From Janthinobacterium sp. (lineage in GTDB: Bacteria > Pseudomonadota > Gammaproteobacteria > Burkholderiales > Burkholderiaceae_D), in NCBI RefSeq assembly GCF_009923995.1, contig NZ_RFSK01000049.1, positions 1 to 47,837 of the forward strand: 47,837 nucleotides of DNA, written 5' to 3'. Position numbers and translations under genes: made by a program. Below are positions 1 to 9,709 of this stretch, in pieces. The notes under the pieces were generated by a model. It worked only from the letters and a program-made list of their open reading frames with translations. It did no database searches and was not told the origin of the DNA. Every line of letters starts with the position of its first letter. Position 1 is the first letter of the stretch.

Positions 1-1062
1 ATCGGCATCGATGCCGATGCGATGGCGCGCCTGTTCCAGAAGTTCGAACAGGCCGATGCGAGCACCACGCGGCGCTATGGCGGCACGGGCCTGGGCCTGG
101 CGATCTGCCGCCAACTGGTCGAACTGATGGATGGCGAGATCGAGGTGGCCAGCATGCCGGGGCAGGGCAGCACGTTCACCTTCACCCTGCCGATGGCAGA
201 CGGCGTGGCGCCGCCGCTGGTGCCGCAGGTGGCGCTGGCGCCGCACAGCCACCAGCTGCGCGTGCTGTGCGCGGAAGACTTCCCGACCAACCAGATCATC
301 ATCCGCGTCATGCTCGAGGAGCTGGGGCACCGCGTCGACGTCGTCGCCAATGGCATGCTGGCCGTGGCGGCCTGCGTGCATACGCGCTATGACCTGATCC
401 TGATGGACGGGCGCATGCCGGAGATGGATGGCGCCACGGCCACGCGACTGATCCGCGTGGGCGGCTGGCCGGACCAGCCCGTGCGCGACCAGGAGCTGAT
501 GATCGTGGCCCTGACGGCGAACGCCAGCGAAGAGGACCGCAGCCGCTACCTGGGCGTGGGCATGGACGATTTCCTCAGCAAGCCGGTGGACGAGGCGGCC
601 CTGCATGGCTTGCTGGCGCGTGCCATCGAGCGCCAGCTGCAGCGCGGCTTCATGCTGCCGCGCATGCCGTCCAGCATGCCGCGCAATGCGGCGCGGGGCC
701 AGGCCGAACTCGACGCCCTGTTCGGCGTCGCGCCCAAGGCAGGCAGCGCGCCAGCGCCGGCGGCGCCGGCCAGCCGCAGCGGCGAGCTGCAGCGGCGCAT
801 CCGCGTCGCCTTCCTCGCCGACCTGGAAGGGCGGCTGCATGAACTCGACGCGGCCCTGGCCGCGCAGGACCAGGAGGGCGCCGGGCGCCTGCTGCACGGC
901 TTGAGGGGCAGCGCCGCGTATCTCGACGAAACGGAGCTGCACATGCTGTGCACGGAAATGGAGGAAGCGGCGGATGGCGGGCGCTGGACGCAGGTGGCCC
1001 TGCACCTGCCGCGTCTGCGCGCACTGCTGGCGCAAATCGCCGTTCCGGACAAGGAAATGTAA
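1..1062 (+). CDS. Hybrid sensor histidine kinase, C-terminal part (5' truncated by window edge)
   Basis: The reading frame is open from base 1, so the N-terminal sensor and dimerisation parts lie outside the window. About 353 residues remain. The first ~60 are the end of a HATPase_c domain, with the F box (FQKFEQAD) and G2 box (GGTGLGLAI). A receiver domain follows at residues ~84-205, with acidic-pocket Glu92/Asp93, phospho-acceptor Asp136 in LILMDGRMP and the conserved Lys in FLSKPVDE. An Hpt-like domain lies at ~262-345; its phospho-His is His299 in HGLRGSAAY, with Arg in place of the usual Lys. This order (kinase, receiver, Hpt) is typical of phosphorelay kinases. The stop is 86 bases before the next response regulator, suggesting a shared signalling unit. 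The input signal cannot be inferred from what is present. Confidence 0.93.
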   Translation: MGIDADAMARLFQKFEQADASTTRRYGGTGLGLAICRQLVELMDGEIEVASMPGQGSTFTFTLPMADGVAPPLVPQVALAPHSHQLRVLCAEDFPTNQIIIRVMLEELGHRVDVVANGMLAVAACVHTRYDLILMDGRMPEMDGATATRLIRVGGWPDQPVRDQELMIVALTANASEEDRSRYLGVGMDDFLSKPVDEAALHGLLARAIERQLQRGFMLPRMPSSMPRNAARGQAELDALFGVAPKAGSAPAPAAPASRSGELQRRIRVAFLADLEGRLHELDAALAAQDQEGAGRLLHGLRGSAAYLDETELHMLCTEMEEAADGGRWTQVALHLPRLRALLAQIAVPDKEM

Positions 1063-1148
1063 AATATGCAATGCCGGACGGGGGAAGCGCGGCGAAACTG
1101 GGTAGAATACCGCCAGGCGCCCTGACGCTGCCGGCAATGGAGAGACTG

Positions 1149-1859
1149 ATGAAAGTACTGGTGGTTGACGATGATGTCGTTTCGCGCATGGTGCTGATGC
1201 ACCTGATCGACAGCTGTGGCGTGCACGATATCGTGGAGGCCGAGGATGGCGCGGCCGCGTGGGAACAGCTCGAGGGCGGCTTGCGGCCGGCGCTGTGCTT
1301 CTGCGACCTGCGCATGCCGCGCCTGTCGGGCATGGAGCTGCTGCAGAAGATCCGCTCCGACAGCGCGCTCGACGCCATGCCGCTGGTGCTCGTCTCGTCG
1401 GCCAATGACCAGGACACGGTGCGCGATGCCGTGCAGGCCGGCGCGGCGGGCTATATCGTCAAGCCCTTCCAGCCGGAACAGGTGCGCCTGCATATCGACG
1501 CCTGCTTCGACGTGGCGCCATTGCCGGCCGAGGCGCCGCTGGCGACGGCGCAGCGCCTGGGCATCGATCACGAACGCCTGCTGGCGTACCTGACGGGCTT
1601 CCAGGGCCAGATCGGCGCCGCCGCCGAACAGGTGGAAGCCCTGCTGGCAAGCGGCGAACCGGTGCAGGCGCGCCAGCAGCTGGAACGGCTGCACCTGGGT
1701 TGCCGCACCCTGGGGCTGCATGGCGCGGAAGCTGCCATGCTGGCCCTGCTGCAGGGGGCCGTGCTCGATGGCGGTCAGATGCAGACTGCGCTGGCCGCCC
1801 TGGCGCGCAGCGTGGCGCAGCAGGCGCATCTGCTTGGTGAGCAGGACGACGCGGACTGA
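1149..1859 (+). CDS. Single-receiver response regulator without DNA-binding domain
   Basis: A protein of 236 residues. The start at 1149 is preferred because GGAGA sits at 1139-1143 just upstream; an in-frame ATG at 1137 would add four residues. Residues 1-120 form a CheY-like receiver: acidic cluster DDD at 7-9, phospho-acceptor Asp53 in FCDLRMP, the Ser of LVSSAND, and Lys in YIVKPFQP. The remaining ~115 residues are Ala/Gln/Leu-rich and probably helical. They show no helix-turn-helix, GGDEF, EAL or HD-GYP motif. It directly follows the hybrid kinase and is the likely phosphorelay partner, perhaps acting through protein contacts. The function of the C-terminal helical part is unknown. Confidence 0.88.
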   Translation: MKVLVVDDDVVSRMVLMHLIDSCGVHDIVEAEDGAAAWEQLEGGLRPALCFCDLRMPRLSGMELLQKIRSDSALDAMPLVLVSSANDQDTVRDAVQAGAAGYIVKPFQPEQVRLHIDACFDVAPLPAEAPLATAQRLGIDHERLLAYLTGFQGQIGAAAEQVEALLASGEPVQARQQLERLHLGCRTLGLHGAEAAMLALLQGAVLDGGQMQTALAALARSVAQQAHLLGEQDDAD

Positions 1860-1875
1860 ATCCGCTGTTTTCCGC

Positions 1876-1906
1876 TTGCCGGAAAAATACTTTAGGTTTA
1901 AAGTAT
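1876..1906 (+). promoter_or_regulatory. Promoter and palindromic operator of the anthranilate operon
   Basis: A perfect inverted repeat, ATACTTTA-GGTT-TAAAGTAT, lies at 1887-1906 (8-bp arms, 4-bp centre). A candidate -35 TTGCCG (1876-1881) is followed after 17 bp by a -10-like TAAAGT (1899-1904) inside the right arm. A bound protein would block RNA polymerase. The length and symmetry suit a MarR dimer, and a MarR gene lies within the operon. The symmetry is directly visible; the assignment to that regulator is inference. Confidence 0.7.
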
Positions 1907-1952
1907 CTGCTTCCGGGCCAAGCACGCGCGCCCGCCACCAGCCAGGACGAGC

Positions 1953-3572
1953 ATGAGCAGCGACCCATCGCCTACCACCGTACCTCCCCGGGATGACTTT
2001 GCGCGCGCGCACCTGCCGCCGCGCGCACTCTGGCCAGAGCTGTGCCTGGCCTTGCCCGAGCTGCAATATCCGACACGCCTGAACTGCGTCGCCGCGCTGC
2101 TCGATGCGGCCGTCGCCGCTGGCGGCGGCGCGCGTACGGCCATCCTCGCCGAGGGCCAGCGCTGGAGCTATGCCCACCTGCAGCAGCAGGTCGACCGCAT
2201 CGCGCACGTGCTGCGCAGCGACCTGGGCCTGATTCCCGGCAACCGCGTACTGCTGCGCGGCGCAAATACGCCGATGATGGCGGCCTGCCTGCTGGCCGTG
2301 CTGAAGGCCGGCTGCATCGCCGTACCCACCATGCCGCTGCTGCGCGCGCGCGAACTGGCCACCATCGCGGCCAAGGCCGAAGTCAATGCCGTGCTGTGCG
2401 CGCAGGGCTTGCGCGGCGAGCTCGATGGCGTGCCGGATTGCCCGCCGGTGCTGTGCTTTGGCGCCGATGGCGCGGAGCTGGAGCAGCGCATGGCGGCGCA
2501 CGCCAGCCCGTTTGCCGCGCACGACACGGCGGCCGACGACGTCTGCCTGATCAGCTTTACGTCGGGCACGACGGGCGTGCCCAAGGGCACCATGCACATG
2601 CACCGCGACCTGCTGGCCATCTGCGACTGCTTTCCCCGCTCCATGCTGCAGGCGCGCGCCGACGACATCTTCATCGGCACGCCGCCGCTGGCGTTCACCT
2701 TCGGCCTGGGCGGCTTGCTGCTGTTTCCCCTGCGCTTCGGCGCGGCCGCCGTACTGCTGGAAAAGCTCACGCCGGAGGGCCTGCTGCGGGCCATCGCGAC
2801 CTACGCGGCCACGATCTGCTTCACGGCGCCCACCTTCTACCGCCAGATGGCGCCGCTGGCCGCGCAGCACGACTTGCGCAGCCTGCGCCTGTCCGTGTCG
2901 GCCGGCGAGGCGCTGCCGCTGGCCACGCGCGACGCCTGGCAGGCGGCCACGGGCCTGGCCATGACGGACGGCATCGGCGCCACCGAGATGCTGCACATCT
3001 TTATTTCCGCCACGGGCGAGGGCATCCGCCGCGGCGCCATCGGCAAGGCCATCCCCGGCTACCAGGCCTGCATCGTCGACGAGGCGGGCGTGCCGCAGCC
3101 GCCCGGCGTGACGGGCCGCCTGGCCGTGAAGGGCCCGACCGGCTGCCGCTACCTGGCCGATGCGCGCCAGGGCGAGTACGTGCAGAACGGCTGGAACCTG
3201 ACGGGCGACACCTTCGAGATGGATGGCGACGGCTATTTCTATTACCGGGCGCGCAGCGACGACATGATCGTCTCGGCCGGCTACAACATCGCCGGGCCGG
3301 AAGTGGAAGAGGCGCTGCTGCGCCACCCGGCCGTGGCCGAATGCGGCGTGGTGGGGCGCGCCGATGAGGAGCGGGGCCAGATCGTCGAGGCGCACGTGGT
3401 GTTGAAGGCGGGCTGCCAGGCCGGCGATGCGCTGGCGGCCGAGCTGCAGGAGTTCGTGCGCCAGCAGATCGCCCCCTACAAATATCCGCGCGCCATCCGC
3501 TTCCTGCCCGCGCTGCCGCGCACGGAGACGGGCAAGCTGCAGCGCTTCAAACTTCGCACGGACATGCCATGA
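1953..3572 (+). CDS. abmG: 2-aminobenzoate (anthranilate)-CoA ligase
   Basis: A cytoplasmic 539-residue adenylate-forming enzyme of the benzoate-CoA ligase group. It would activate anthranilate with ATP and CoA to 2-aminobenzoyl-CoA, the entry step of the aerobic CoA pathway. Visible motifs are the P-loop [11 protein letters not shown] at 202-212, the hinge region with TGD and [17 protein letters not shown], and the C-terminal catalytic Lys528 in TGKLQRF. The next gene, the specific 2-aminobenzoyl-CoA monooxygenase/reductase, overlaps its stop by ATGA, which makes anthranilate (rather than benzoate or salicylate) the best substrate call. It is the first gene of the operon, 46 bases downstream of the palindrome. 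A related aryl acid remains possible as substrate. Confidence 0.88.
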   Translation: MSSDPSPTTVPPRDDFARAHLPPRALWPELCLALPELQYPTRLNCVAALLDAAVAAGGGARTAILAEGQRWSYAHLQQQVDRIAHVLRSDLGLIPGNRVLLRGANTPMMAACLLAVLKAGCIAVPTMPLLRARELATIAAKAEVNAVLCAQGLRGELDGVPDCPPVLCFGADGAELEQRMAAHASPFAAHDTAADDVCLISFTSGTTGVPKGTMHMHRDLLAICDCFPRSMLQARADDIFIGTPPLAFTFGLGGLLLFPLRFGAAAVLLEKLTPEGLLRAIATYAATICFTAPTFYRQMAPLAAQHDLRSLRLSVSAGEALPLATRDAWQAATGLAMTDGIGATEMLHIFISATGEGIRRGAIGKAIPGYQACIVDEAGVPQPPGVTGRLAVKGPTGCRYLADARQGEYVQNGWNLTGDTFEMDGDGYFYYRARSDDMIVSAGYNIAGPEVEEALLRHPAVAECGVVGRADEERGQIVEAHVVLKAGCQAGDALAAELQEFVRQQIAPYKYPRAIRFLPALPRTETGKLQRFKLRTDMP

Positions 3573-5944
3573 ATATCGTCTGCATCGGCGGCGGCCCCGC
3601 CGGCCTGTATTTCAGCCTGCTCATGAAAAAGCAGGACCCCGCGCACCGCATCACCGTCATCGAGCGCAACCGCCCGTACGACACGTTTGGCTGGGGCGTG
3701 GTGTTTTCCGACCAGACCCTGGGCAACCTGGCCAATGCCGACGAGCCGACGGCGCGCGCCATCCTGCAGGCGTTCAACCACTGGGACGACATCGAGATCC
3801 ATTTCAAGGGCGAAACCGTGCGCTCGGGCGGCCATGGCTTTTGCGGCATCGGCCGCAAGCGCCTGCTCAACATCCTGCAGCAGCGCTGCGAGGAACTCGG
3901 CGTGGACCTCGTCTTCGAGACGGAGGTGCAGGACGACCAGGCCATCGCGCGCCAGTACGGCGCCGACCTGGTGATCGCCAGCGACGGCTTGAACAGCCGT
4001 ATCCGCACGCGCTACGCAGCCAGCTACCAGCCCGCCATCGAGCAGCGCCATTGCCGCTTCATCTGGCTGGGCACGCGCAAGAAGTTCGACGCCTTCACGT
4101 TCGCCTTCCGCCAGACGCCACACGGCTGGTTCCAGGCGCATATCTACCAGTATGACGGCGACACCTCGACCTTCATCGTCGAGACGCCCGAACATGTGTG
4201 GCGCGCGGCGGGGCTGGACGCCATGAGCCAGGAAGAGGGCGTCGCCTTTTGCGAGGCGCTGTTCGCCGGGGAACTCGATGGCCATGGCCTGCTGAGCAAC
4301 TCACCCCACCTGCGCGGCTCGGCCCAGTGGATCACCTTCCCCCGCATCGTCTGCCGCCAGTGGGTGCATATGCAGGACGGCGTGCCCGTGGTGCTGATGG
4401 GCGACGCGGCCCACACGGCGCATTACTCGATCGGCTCGGGCACCAAGCTGGCGCTGGAAGACGCCATCGAGCTGGCGCGCTGCTTCGGCCGGCATGGCGA
4501 TGCACCTGCCGCGCTGGCCGCTTACCAGCAGCTGCGCGCCGTCGAGGTGCTGAAAATCCAGAGCGCGGCGCGCAATTCCATGGAGTGGTTTGAAAACGTC
4601 GAGCGTTACAGCGCCATGGAGGCGCCGCAGTTCGCTTATTCCATGCTCACGCGCAGCCAGCGCATCTCGCATGAAAACCTGCGCCTGCGCGACCCCGCCT
4701 ACGTGGCCGGTTACGAGCAGTGGCTGGCGCGGCGCGCCGCCGAACAGGCCGGCGTGGAGGCGCCGCACGGCCCGCTGCCGCCCATGCTCACGCCATTCCG
4801 GCTGCGCGGCGTGCTGCTGAAGAACCGCATCGCCGTCTCGCCCATGGCGCAGTACAGCGCCGTCGACGGCGTGGCGGGCGACTACCACCTGATGCACCTG
4901 GGCGCGCGCGCCATGGGCGGCGCGGGCCTCGTGTTTGCCGAGATGACGTGCGTGTCGGCCGACGCGCGCATCACGCCCGCCTGTCCCGGCATGTACAGCG
5001 AGGCGCATACGCAGGCGTGGCGGCGCATCGTCGATTTCGTGCATGCGAACAGCGATGCGAAGATCGCCCTGCAGCTGGGCCATGCGGGGGCGAAAGGCTC
5101 GACGCGGCCCATGTGGGACGGCATCGACCTGCCGCTCAGGGAGGGCAACTGGCCGCTGCTGGCCGCCTCGGAACAGCAATACCTGCCGGGCGTGTCGCAG
5201 GTGGCGCGGGCGGCGACGGAAAGCGACCTGGCGCGCATCGAGCAGGACTTCGTGCGCGCCACCCTGGCCGCGGCCGTCGCCGGTTTCGACTGGCTGGAGC
5301 TGCATTGCGCGCACGGCTACCTGCTGTCGAGTTTTATCTCGCCGCTGACCAACCGCCGCACGGACGAGTATGGCGGCAGCCTGGAAAACCGCTGCCGCTA
5401 TCCGCTGCGCGTGTTCCGCGCCATGCGCGCCGCCTGGCCGCAGGACAAGCCCATGAGCGTGCGCATCTCGGCCCACGACTGGGTCGACGGCGGCATCACG
5501 CCCGACGACGCGGTCGTCATCGCGCGCCTGTTCAAGCAGGCGGGCGCGGACCTGATCGACTGTTCCTCGGGCCAGGTCAGCAAGCTGGAACAGCCCGTGT
5601 ACGGGCGCATGTTCCAGGCGCCGTTCGCCGACCGCGTGCGCAACGAGGCGGGCATCGCCAGCATGGCCGTCGGCTCGATTTTCGAGGCGGACCACGCCAA
5701 CAGCATCATCGCCGCCGGGCGCGCCGACCTGTGCGCCGTGGGCCGGCCGCACTTGGCCAACCCGGCATGGACACTGACGGAGACGGCGCGCATCGGCTAC
5801 AGCGGGGCCGCTGCCGCGTGGCCAAGGCAGTACCGGCCGGGCCAGCAGCAGCTGGAGCGCAATCTGGCGCGCGAACGCCAGCTGGCCGCCGCCAGTTCGG
5901 GCTTGACCCCGCAGCAGGTGGCCGCGCGGCTGCTGGAAGGATGA
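3569..5944 (+). CDS. abmA: 2-aminobenzoyl-CoA monooxygenase/reductase (bifunctional salicylyl-CoA 5-hydroxylase-like)
   Basis: A 791-residue fusion of two flavoenzymes, about the full length for the family. Residues 1-~380 are an FAD monooxygenase with the dinucleotide motif GGGPAGL at 7-13 and the second FAD motif [14 protein letters not shown] at ~278. Residues ~400-770 are an old-yellow-enzyme barrel ([46 protein letters not shown]). In the characterised family, 2-aminobenzoyl-CoA is hydroxylated and then reduced with NAD(P)H to a non-aromatic 2-amino-5-oxocyclohexene carboxyl-CoA. The start overlaps the ligase stop (ATGA), indicating translational coupling. Close relatives are often annotated as salicylyl-CoA hydroxylases; the fused reductase domain favours the anthranilate enzyme. 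Confidence 0.92.
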   Translation: MNIVCIGGGPAGLYFSLLMKKQDPAHRITVIERNRPYDTFGWGVVFSDQTLGNLANADEPTARAILQAFNHWDDIEIHFKGETVRSGGHGFCGIGRKRLLNILQQRCEELGVDLVFETEVQDDQAIARQYGADLVIASDGLNSRIRTRYAASYQPAIEQRHCRFIWLGTRKKFDAFTFAFRQTPHGWFQAHIYQYDGDTSTFIVETPEHVWRAAGLDAMSQEEGVAFCEALFAGELDGHGLLSNSPHLRGSAQWITFPRIVCRQWVHMQDGVPVVLMGDAAHTAHYSIGSGTKLALEDAIELARCFGRHGDAPAALAAYQQLRAVEVLKIQSAARNSMEWFENVERYSAMEAPQFAYSMLTRSQRISHENLRLRDPAYVAGYEQWLARRAAEQAGVEAPHGPLPPMLTPFRLRGVLLKNRIAVSPMAQYSAVDGVAGDYHLMHLGARAMGGAGLVFAEMTCVSADARITPACPGMYSEAHTQAWRRIVDFVHANSDAKIALQLGHAGAKGSTRPMWDGIDLPLREGNWPLLAASEQQYLPGVSQVARAATESDLARIEQDFVRATLAAAVAGFDWLELHCAHGYLLSSFISPLTNRRTDEYGGSLENRCRYPLRVFRAMRAAWPQDKPMSVRISAHDWVDGGITPDDAVVIARLFKQAGADLIDCSSGQVSKLEQPVYGRMFQAPFADRVRNEAGIASMAVGSIFEADHANSIIAAGRADLCAVGRPHLANPAWTLTETARIGYSGAAAAWPRQYRPGQQQLERNLARERQLAAASSGLTPQQVAARLLEG

Positions 5945-5945
5945 C

Positions 5946-6746
5946 ATGAACAAGGAAGCATCGATGGACGCCTTATCAGGAAAACATGCGCTGGTGACGG
6001 GTGCCGGCAGCGGCATTGGCCTGGCCTGCGCGCGCGCCTTGCTGGGCGCGGGCGCCAGGGTCACCCTGGCCGGGCGCGATGGCGCGCGGCTGGCGCGCGC
6101 GCGCCTGCAGCTGGAAGAGGAGGGCGGCGCGGGCAGGGTGGCCCTGTGCGTGCTCGACGTGGCAGTGGAAGCGTCCGTGCAGGCGGGGTTTGCGCAGGCC
6201 GCCGCGCATTTCGGCCGCATCGACATCCTGGTCAATAATGCGGGCCAGGCGCATGCGGCGCCGTTCGGCAAGACGGATACGGCCATCTGGCAGCAGATGC
6301 TGGCCGTGAACCTGACGGGCGTGTTCCACTGCTGCCAGGCGGCCATGCCGGGCATGCTGGACGCGGGCTGGGGGCGCATCGTCAACGTGGCGTCGACGGC
6401 GGGCCTGAAAGGCTACCGCTACGTCAGCGCCTATGTCGCCGCCAAGCATGGCGTGATCGGCCTGACGCGCGCGCTGGCGCTGGAGGTGGCGCCGCGCGGC
6501 GTGACCGTCAACGCCGTCTGCCCCGGCTACACGGAGACGGACATGATGGCGCAGGCCGTGCAGAATATCGCCCGCAAGACGGGCCGCGGCGAGGAGGCGG
6601 CGCGCGCGGAGCTGGCCGCCGCCAACCCGCAGCAGCGCCTGGTGCAGCCGCAAGAGGTGGCCGATGCGGTGGCGTGGCTATGCCTGCCCGCCTCGTCGGC
6701 CATGAATGGACAATCGGTCGCCGTCGCCGGCGGCGAAGTCATGTAA
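5946..6746 (+). CDS. Short-chain dehydrogenase/reductase, probable 3-hydroxyacyl-CoA dehydrogenase
   Basis: A classical SDR of 266 residues. It has the NAD(P) motif TGAGSGIG at 18-25, NNAG, and a catalytic triad of Ser150, Tyr163 and Lys167 (YVAAK). It starts 1 base after the preceding stop. A second ATG at 5964 has its own AAGGAAG upstream and would give a 260-residue protein, so the start is uncertain. Within this operon it most likely oxidises a hydroxyacyl-CoA or alicyclic alcohol intermediate after ring reduction, feeding a beta-oxidation-like sequence. The exact substrate cannot be read from sequence. Confidence 0.88.
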   Translation: MNKEASMDALSGKHALVTGAGSGIGLACARALLGAGARVTLAGRDGARLARARLQLEEEGGAGRVALCVLDVAVEASVQAGFAQAAAHFGRIDILVNNAGQAHAAPFGKTDTAIWQQMLAVNLTGVFHCCQAAMPGMLDAGWGRIVNVASTAGLKGYRYVSAYVAAKHGVIGLTRALALEVAPRGVTVNAVCPGYTETDMMAQAVQNIARKTGRGEEAARAELAAANPQQRLVQPQEVADAVAWLCLPASSAMNGQSVAVAGGEVM

Positions 6747-6750
6747 CCGA

Positions 6751-7263
6751 ATGAAGACCATGGATAAAGAAACCGATAATCTGCAGGACGAGCCCGTGCT
6801 GGACCTGTCCAGCCGCCTGACGCAGGACCACCACCAGTCGCTCAAGCTGTGGCTGCGCATGCTGTCGTGCACGGTGAAGATCGAGAACGAGGTGCGCACG
6901 CGCCTGCGCGCCACCTTCGGCATCACCTTGCCCCGCTTCGACCTGATGGCGCAGCTCGAGCGCTTTCCCGACGGCCTGCGCATGGGCGAACTGTCCAAGC
7001 GCATGATGGTCACGGGCGGCAATATCACGGGCATCACCGACCAGCTGGAGCAGGAAAAGCTGGTGGCGCGCGTGGTCGACCCGAAGGACCGCCGTTCGTA
7101 CAGCGTCAAGCTGACGCCGGCCGGCCGGCGCGCCTTCGACGAGATGGCCAAGGTGCACGAAGGCTGGATCGCGGAACTGCTGCAGGGCGTGACGCCGGAC
7201 GACAAGACGCAACTGATCGAGCTGCTGTCGCACATGAAGCAGCAGTTGAACAACACCCCCTAA
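6751..7263 (+). CDS. MarR-family transcriptional regulator of the anthranilate operon
   Basis: A 170-residue winged-helix protein from the ATG at 6751; the ATG at 6760 (MDKETDN) is an alternative. The recognition region is [20 protein letters not shown], and the wing carries [13 protein letters not shown], typical of MarR. MarR proteins in aromatic-CoA operons generally repress and are released by the aryl-CoA ester. Its position between catabolic genes and the 20-bp palindrome ahead of the ligase suggest it autoregulates the whole operon, with 2-aminobenzoyl-CoA as the probable ligand. Both the target and the ligand are inferred. Confidence 0.9.
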   Translation: MKTMDKETDNLQDEPVLDLSSRLTQDHHQSLKLWLRMLSCTVKIENEVRTRLRATFGITLPRFDLMAQLERFPDGLRMGELSKRMMVTGGNITGITDQLEQEKLVARVVDPKDRRSYSVKLTPAGRRAFDEMAKVHEGWIAELLQGVTPDDKTQLIELLSHMKQQLNNTP

Positions 7264-7273
7264 AGGACTGACC

Positions 7274-8128
7274 ATGCGCTACCTCCCCGGCCAGCCGCAG
7301 GACCTGCCTGGCAACCGCGCCAGCCTGGCCAGCTACGCGGCGCGGCATTTTCTATTCTCCGTCGAGGACGGCGTCGCCACCTTGACCTTGCACAGGCCCG
7401 AGCGCAAGAATCCGCTCACCTTTGACTCGTATGCGGAATTGCGCGAGCTGTTCCGCGCGCTGGCGCATGCGGACGACGTCAAGGCGGTGGTGATCACCGG
7501 CAGCGGCGGCAATTTCTGCTCCGGCGGCGACGTGCACGACATCATCGGCCCGTTGACCCAGCTCGACATGCCCGGCCTGCTGGCGTTTACCCGCATGACG
7601 GGCGACGTGGTGAAAGCCATGCGCGCCTGCCCGCAACCGATCATCGCCGCCATCGACGGCATCTGCGCGGGCGCCGGCGCCATGCTGGCGCTGGCCTCCG
7701 ACATCCGCATCGGCACGGCGCGCAGCAAGACGGCCTTCCTGTTTACCCGCGTGGGACTGGCCGGCTGCGACATGGGCGCCTGCGCCCTGCTGCCGCGCGT
7801 GATCGGCCAGGGCCGCGCCGCCGAACTGCTGTACACGGGGCGCTCCCTGCCCGGTACGGAGGCGGAGCGCTGGGGCTTCCTGAACCGCCTCGTCGAGCCG
7901 GAAGAGCTGGCAGAGGCGGCGCGGCTGTTCGCCGCCGGCCTGGCCGGCGGCCCCACGTTCGCGCACGGCATGACGAAGAAAATGCTGCAGCAGGAGTGGA
8001 ACATGGGCGTCGACGAAGCCATCGAGGCGGAAGCGCAGGCGCAAGCCATCTGCATGGCCACCAACGATTTCCACCGTGCCTATCACGCCTTCGTGGCGAA
8101 GGGCCAACCACAGTTCGAGGGCGACTGA
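7274..8128 (+). CDS. Enoyl-CoA hydratase/crotonase-family protein
   Basis: A 284-residue crotonase-fold protein. The oxyanion-hole regions are present ([10 protein letters not shown] at 81-90 and [18 protein letters not shown] at 129-146). By motif alignment, the position of the second hydratase glutamate is kept as Glu184 ([10 protein letters not shown]). The first catalytic glutamate (Glu144 of rat mitochondrial hydratase) is replaced by Arg159 in FLFTRVGL. A plain hydratase reaction is therefore not assured; hydrolytic ring opening or another crotonase chemistry is possible. It lies 10 bases after the MarR gene and 1 base before the acyl-CoA dehydrogenase, so it is part of the anthranilate operon. 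An N-terminal extension of ~25 residues precedes the usual crotonase core. Confidence 0.87.
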   Translation: MRYLPGQPQDLPGNRASLASYAARHFLFSVEDGVATLTLHRPERKNPLTFDSYAELRELFRALAHADDVKAVVITGSGGNFCSGGDVHDIIGPLTQLDMPGLLAFTRMTGDVVKAMRACPQPIIAAIDGICAGAGAMLALASDIRIGTARSKTAFLFTRVGLAGCDMGACALLPRVIGQGRAAELLYTGRSLPGTEAERWGFLNRLVEPEELAEAARLFAAGLAGGPTFAHGMTKKMLQQEWNMGVDEAIEAEAQAQAICMATNDFHRAYHAFVAKGQPQFEGD

Positions 8129-8129
8129 C

Positions 8130-9290
8130 ATGCGTGATACCAGCTATCTGGACTGGCCGTTTTTCGAGGCGCGCCACGCGCAGCTGGAGCGCGAACTCGA
8201 TGCCTGGGCCACGCAGCATGTGGGCGAGGCGCACGGCGGCGACGTGGATGCGGCCTGCCGCGCGCTGGTGGCGCAACTGGGGCAGGGCGGCTGGCTGGCG
8301 CATGCCACGAGCGCCGATGGCCACGTCGACACGCGCGCCATTTGCCTGATCCGCGAAACCCTGGCGCGCCACGATGGCCTGGCCGATTTCGCCTTTGCCA
8401 TGCAGGGGCTGGGCTCGGGCGCCATCGGCCTGTTCGGCAGCGCGGCCCACAAGGCGCGCTACCTGCCCGACGTCGCCAGCGGCAAGCGCATCGCCGCCTT
8501 CGCCCTGTCCGAGCCGCAGGCCGGATCGGACGTGGCGGCCATGGCCTGCGCCGCGCGCCTGGAGGGCGACGACTACGTGCTCGATGGCGAAAAGACGTGG
8601 ATCTCGAATGGCGGCATCGCCGACTTTTACGTGGTCTTCGCGCGCACGGGCGAGGCGCCCGGCGCGCGCGGCATCAGCGCCTTCATCGTCGACGCGGACA
8701 ATCCCGGGCTGGAAATCGCCGAACGCATCGCCGTCATCGCGCCGCATCCGCTGGCGCGCCTGCGTTTCAATCAGTGCCGCGTGCCCGTGTCGCAGCGCCT
8801 GGGCGCGGCGGGGCAGGGCTTCAAGGTGGCGATGGCGACCCTGGACATCTTCCGCACGTCGGTGGCCGCCGCCGCCCTGGGCTTTGCGCGGCGCGCCTTC
8901 GACGAGGCGCTGCGCCACGCCATGGCGCGCCAGATGTTCGGCCAGACCCTGGCGGACTTCCAGCTGACGCAGGCCAAGCTGGCGCAGATGGCCACCGGCA
9001 TCGATGCGGCGGCGCTGCTCACCTACCGCGCCGCCTGGCAGCGCGACCAGGGCCGCAAGGTAACGAAGGAGGCGGCCATGGCCAAGCTGACGGCGACGGA
9101 AACGGCGCAGCAGGTGATCGACGCGGCCGTGCAGCTGTTCGGCGGCATGGGCGTCGTCAGCGACCACCCGGTCGAACGCCTGTACCGCGAAATCCGCGCC
9201 CTGCGCATCTACGAGGGCGCCAGCGAGGTGCAGCAATTGATCATCGCGCGCGAACTGCTGCGCGAGGCAGCCAGCGTAGGAACGGCATGA
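8130..9290 (+). CDS. Acyl-CoA dehydrogenase
   Basis: An FAD acyl-CoA dehydrogenase of 386 residues, normal family length. Features are [11 protein letters not shown] and the FAD-contacting [19 protein letters not shown] in the middle domain, then the C-terminal helical domain with catalytic-base candidate Glu362 in [10 protein letters not shown]. The start at 8130 is chosen because it lies 1 base after the crotonase stop and gives the usual N-terminus; an upstream in-frame start would overlap the crotonase by over 50 bases. It probably dehydrogenates an alicyclic or ring-opened acyl-CoA intermediate of anthranilate breakdown and passes electrons to ETF, which is not encoded here. Its end overlaps a possible ATG of the Rid gene. 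Confidence 0.92.
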   Translation: MRDTSYLDWPFFEARHAQLERELDAWATQHVGEAHGGDVDAACRALVAQLGQGGWLAHATSADGHVDTRAICLIRETLARHDGLADFAFAMQGLGSGAIGLFGSAAHKARYLPDVASGKRIAAFALSEPQAGSDVAAMACAARLEGDDYVLDGEKTWISNGGIADFYVVFARTGEAPGARGISAFIVDADNPGLEIAERIAVIAPHPLARLRFNQCRVPVSQRLGAAGQGFKVAMATLDIFRTSVAAAALGFARRAFDEALRHAMARQMFGQTLADFQLTQAKLAQMATGIDAAALLTYRAAWQRDQGRKVTKEAAMAKLTATETAQQVIDAAVQLFGGMGVVSDHPVERLYREIRALRIYEGASEVQQLIIARELLREAASVGTA

Positions 9291-9316
9291 AGCGCATGAA
9301 CAACGAGGAAAATCAA

Positions 9317-9709
9317 ATGCAAGTTTTACAACCGCCCGCCTGGGCCAGGCCGCGCGGCTACGCGAACGGCATCGCCGCCAGCGGGCGCACGGTGTACGTC
9401 AGCGGCATGATAGGCTGGGACGCGCAGGGACAATTCCACACGGACGATTTCGCGGGCCAGGTGCGCCAGGCCTTGCAGAACATCGTCGCCGTGCTGGCCG
9501 AGGCGGGCGCCTTGCCCGAGCATATCGTGCGCATGAACTGGTACGTGCTGGACAAGAAGGAATATGTGGCGGCGTATCCACAGATTGGTGTTGCCTATCG
9601 GGAAATTATCGGCAAGCATTTTCCTGCCATGACGGCCGTGCAGGTGGCGGGCCTCATCGAGGACAGGGCGAGAGTCGAGATCGAGGTGACGGCCGTGCTG
9701 CCGGGATGA
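9317..9709 (+). CDS. RidA/YjgF-family protein, probable enamine/imine handling in anthranilate pathway
   Basis: A 130-residue Rid-fold protein (VYVSGMIGWDAQGQ, QNIVAVLAEAGALPEHIVRMNWYV, VEIEVTAVLPG). The start at 9317 follows GAGGAA with 6-base spacing; the ATG at 9287 overlapping the dehydrogenase stop would add ten residues. RidA proteins hydrolyse 2-enamines and imines, and the ring-reduced product of the monooxygenase/reductase is itself an enamine, so release of ammonia is an attractive role. However, the position of the catalytic Arg (PARSCVEV in E. coli RidA) reads PAMTAVQV, with Met105. It is therefore not an archetypal RidA and may belong to one of the divergent Rid subgroups. It is the last gene of the operon. 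Confidence 0.85.
   Translation: MQVLQPPAWARPRGYANGIAASGRTVYVSGMIGWDAQGQFHTDDFAGQVRQALQNIVAVLAEAGALPEHIVRMNWYVLDKKEYVAAYPQIGVAYREIIGKHFPAMTAVQVAGLIEDRARVEIEVTAVLPG

Noticed and set aside
546..3395. A 949-codon open frame on the minus strand across the kinase, regulator and CoA ligase genes
   Set aside because: It is antisense to three well-supported genes, has low-complexity Arg/Ala/Gln/His-rich composition typical of GC-rich shadow frames, and shows no domain.
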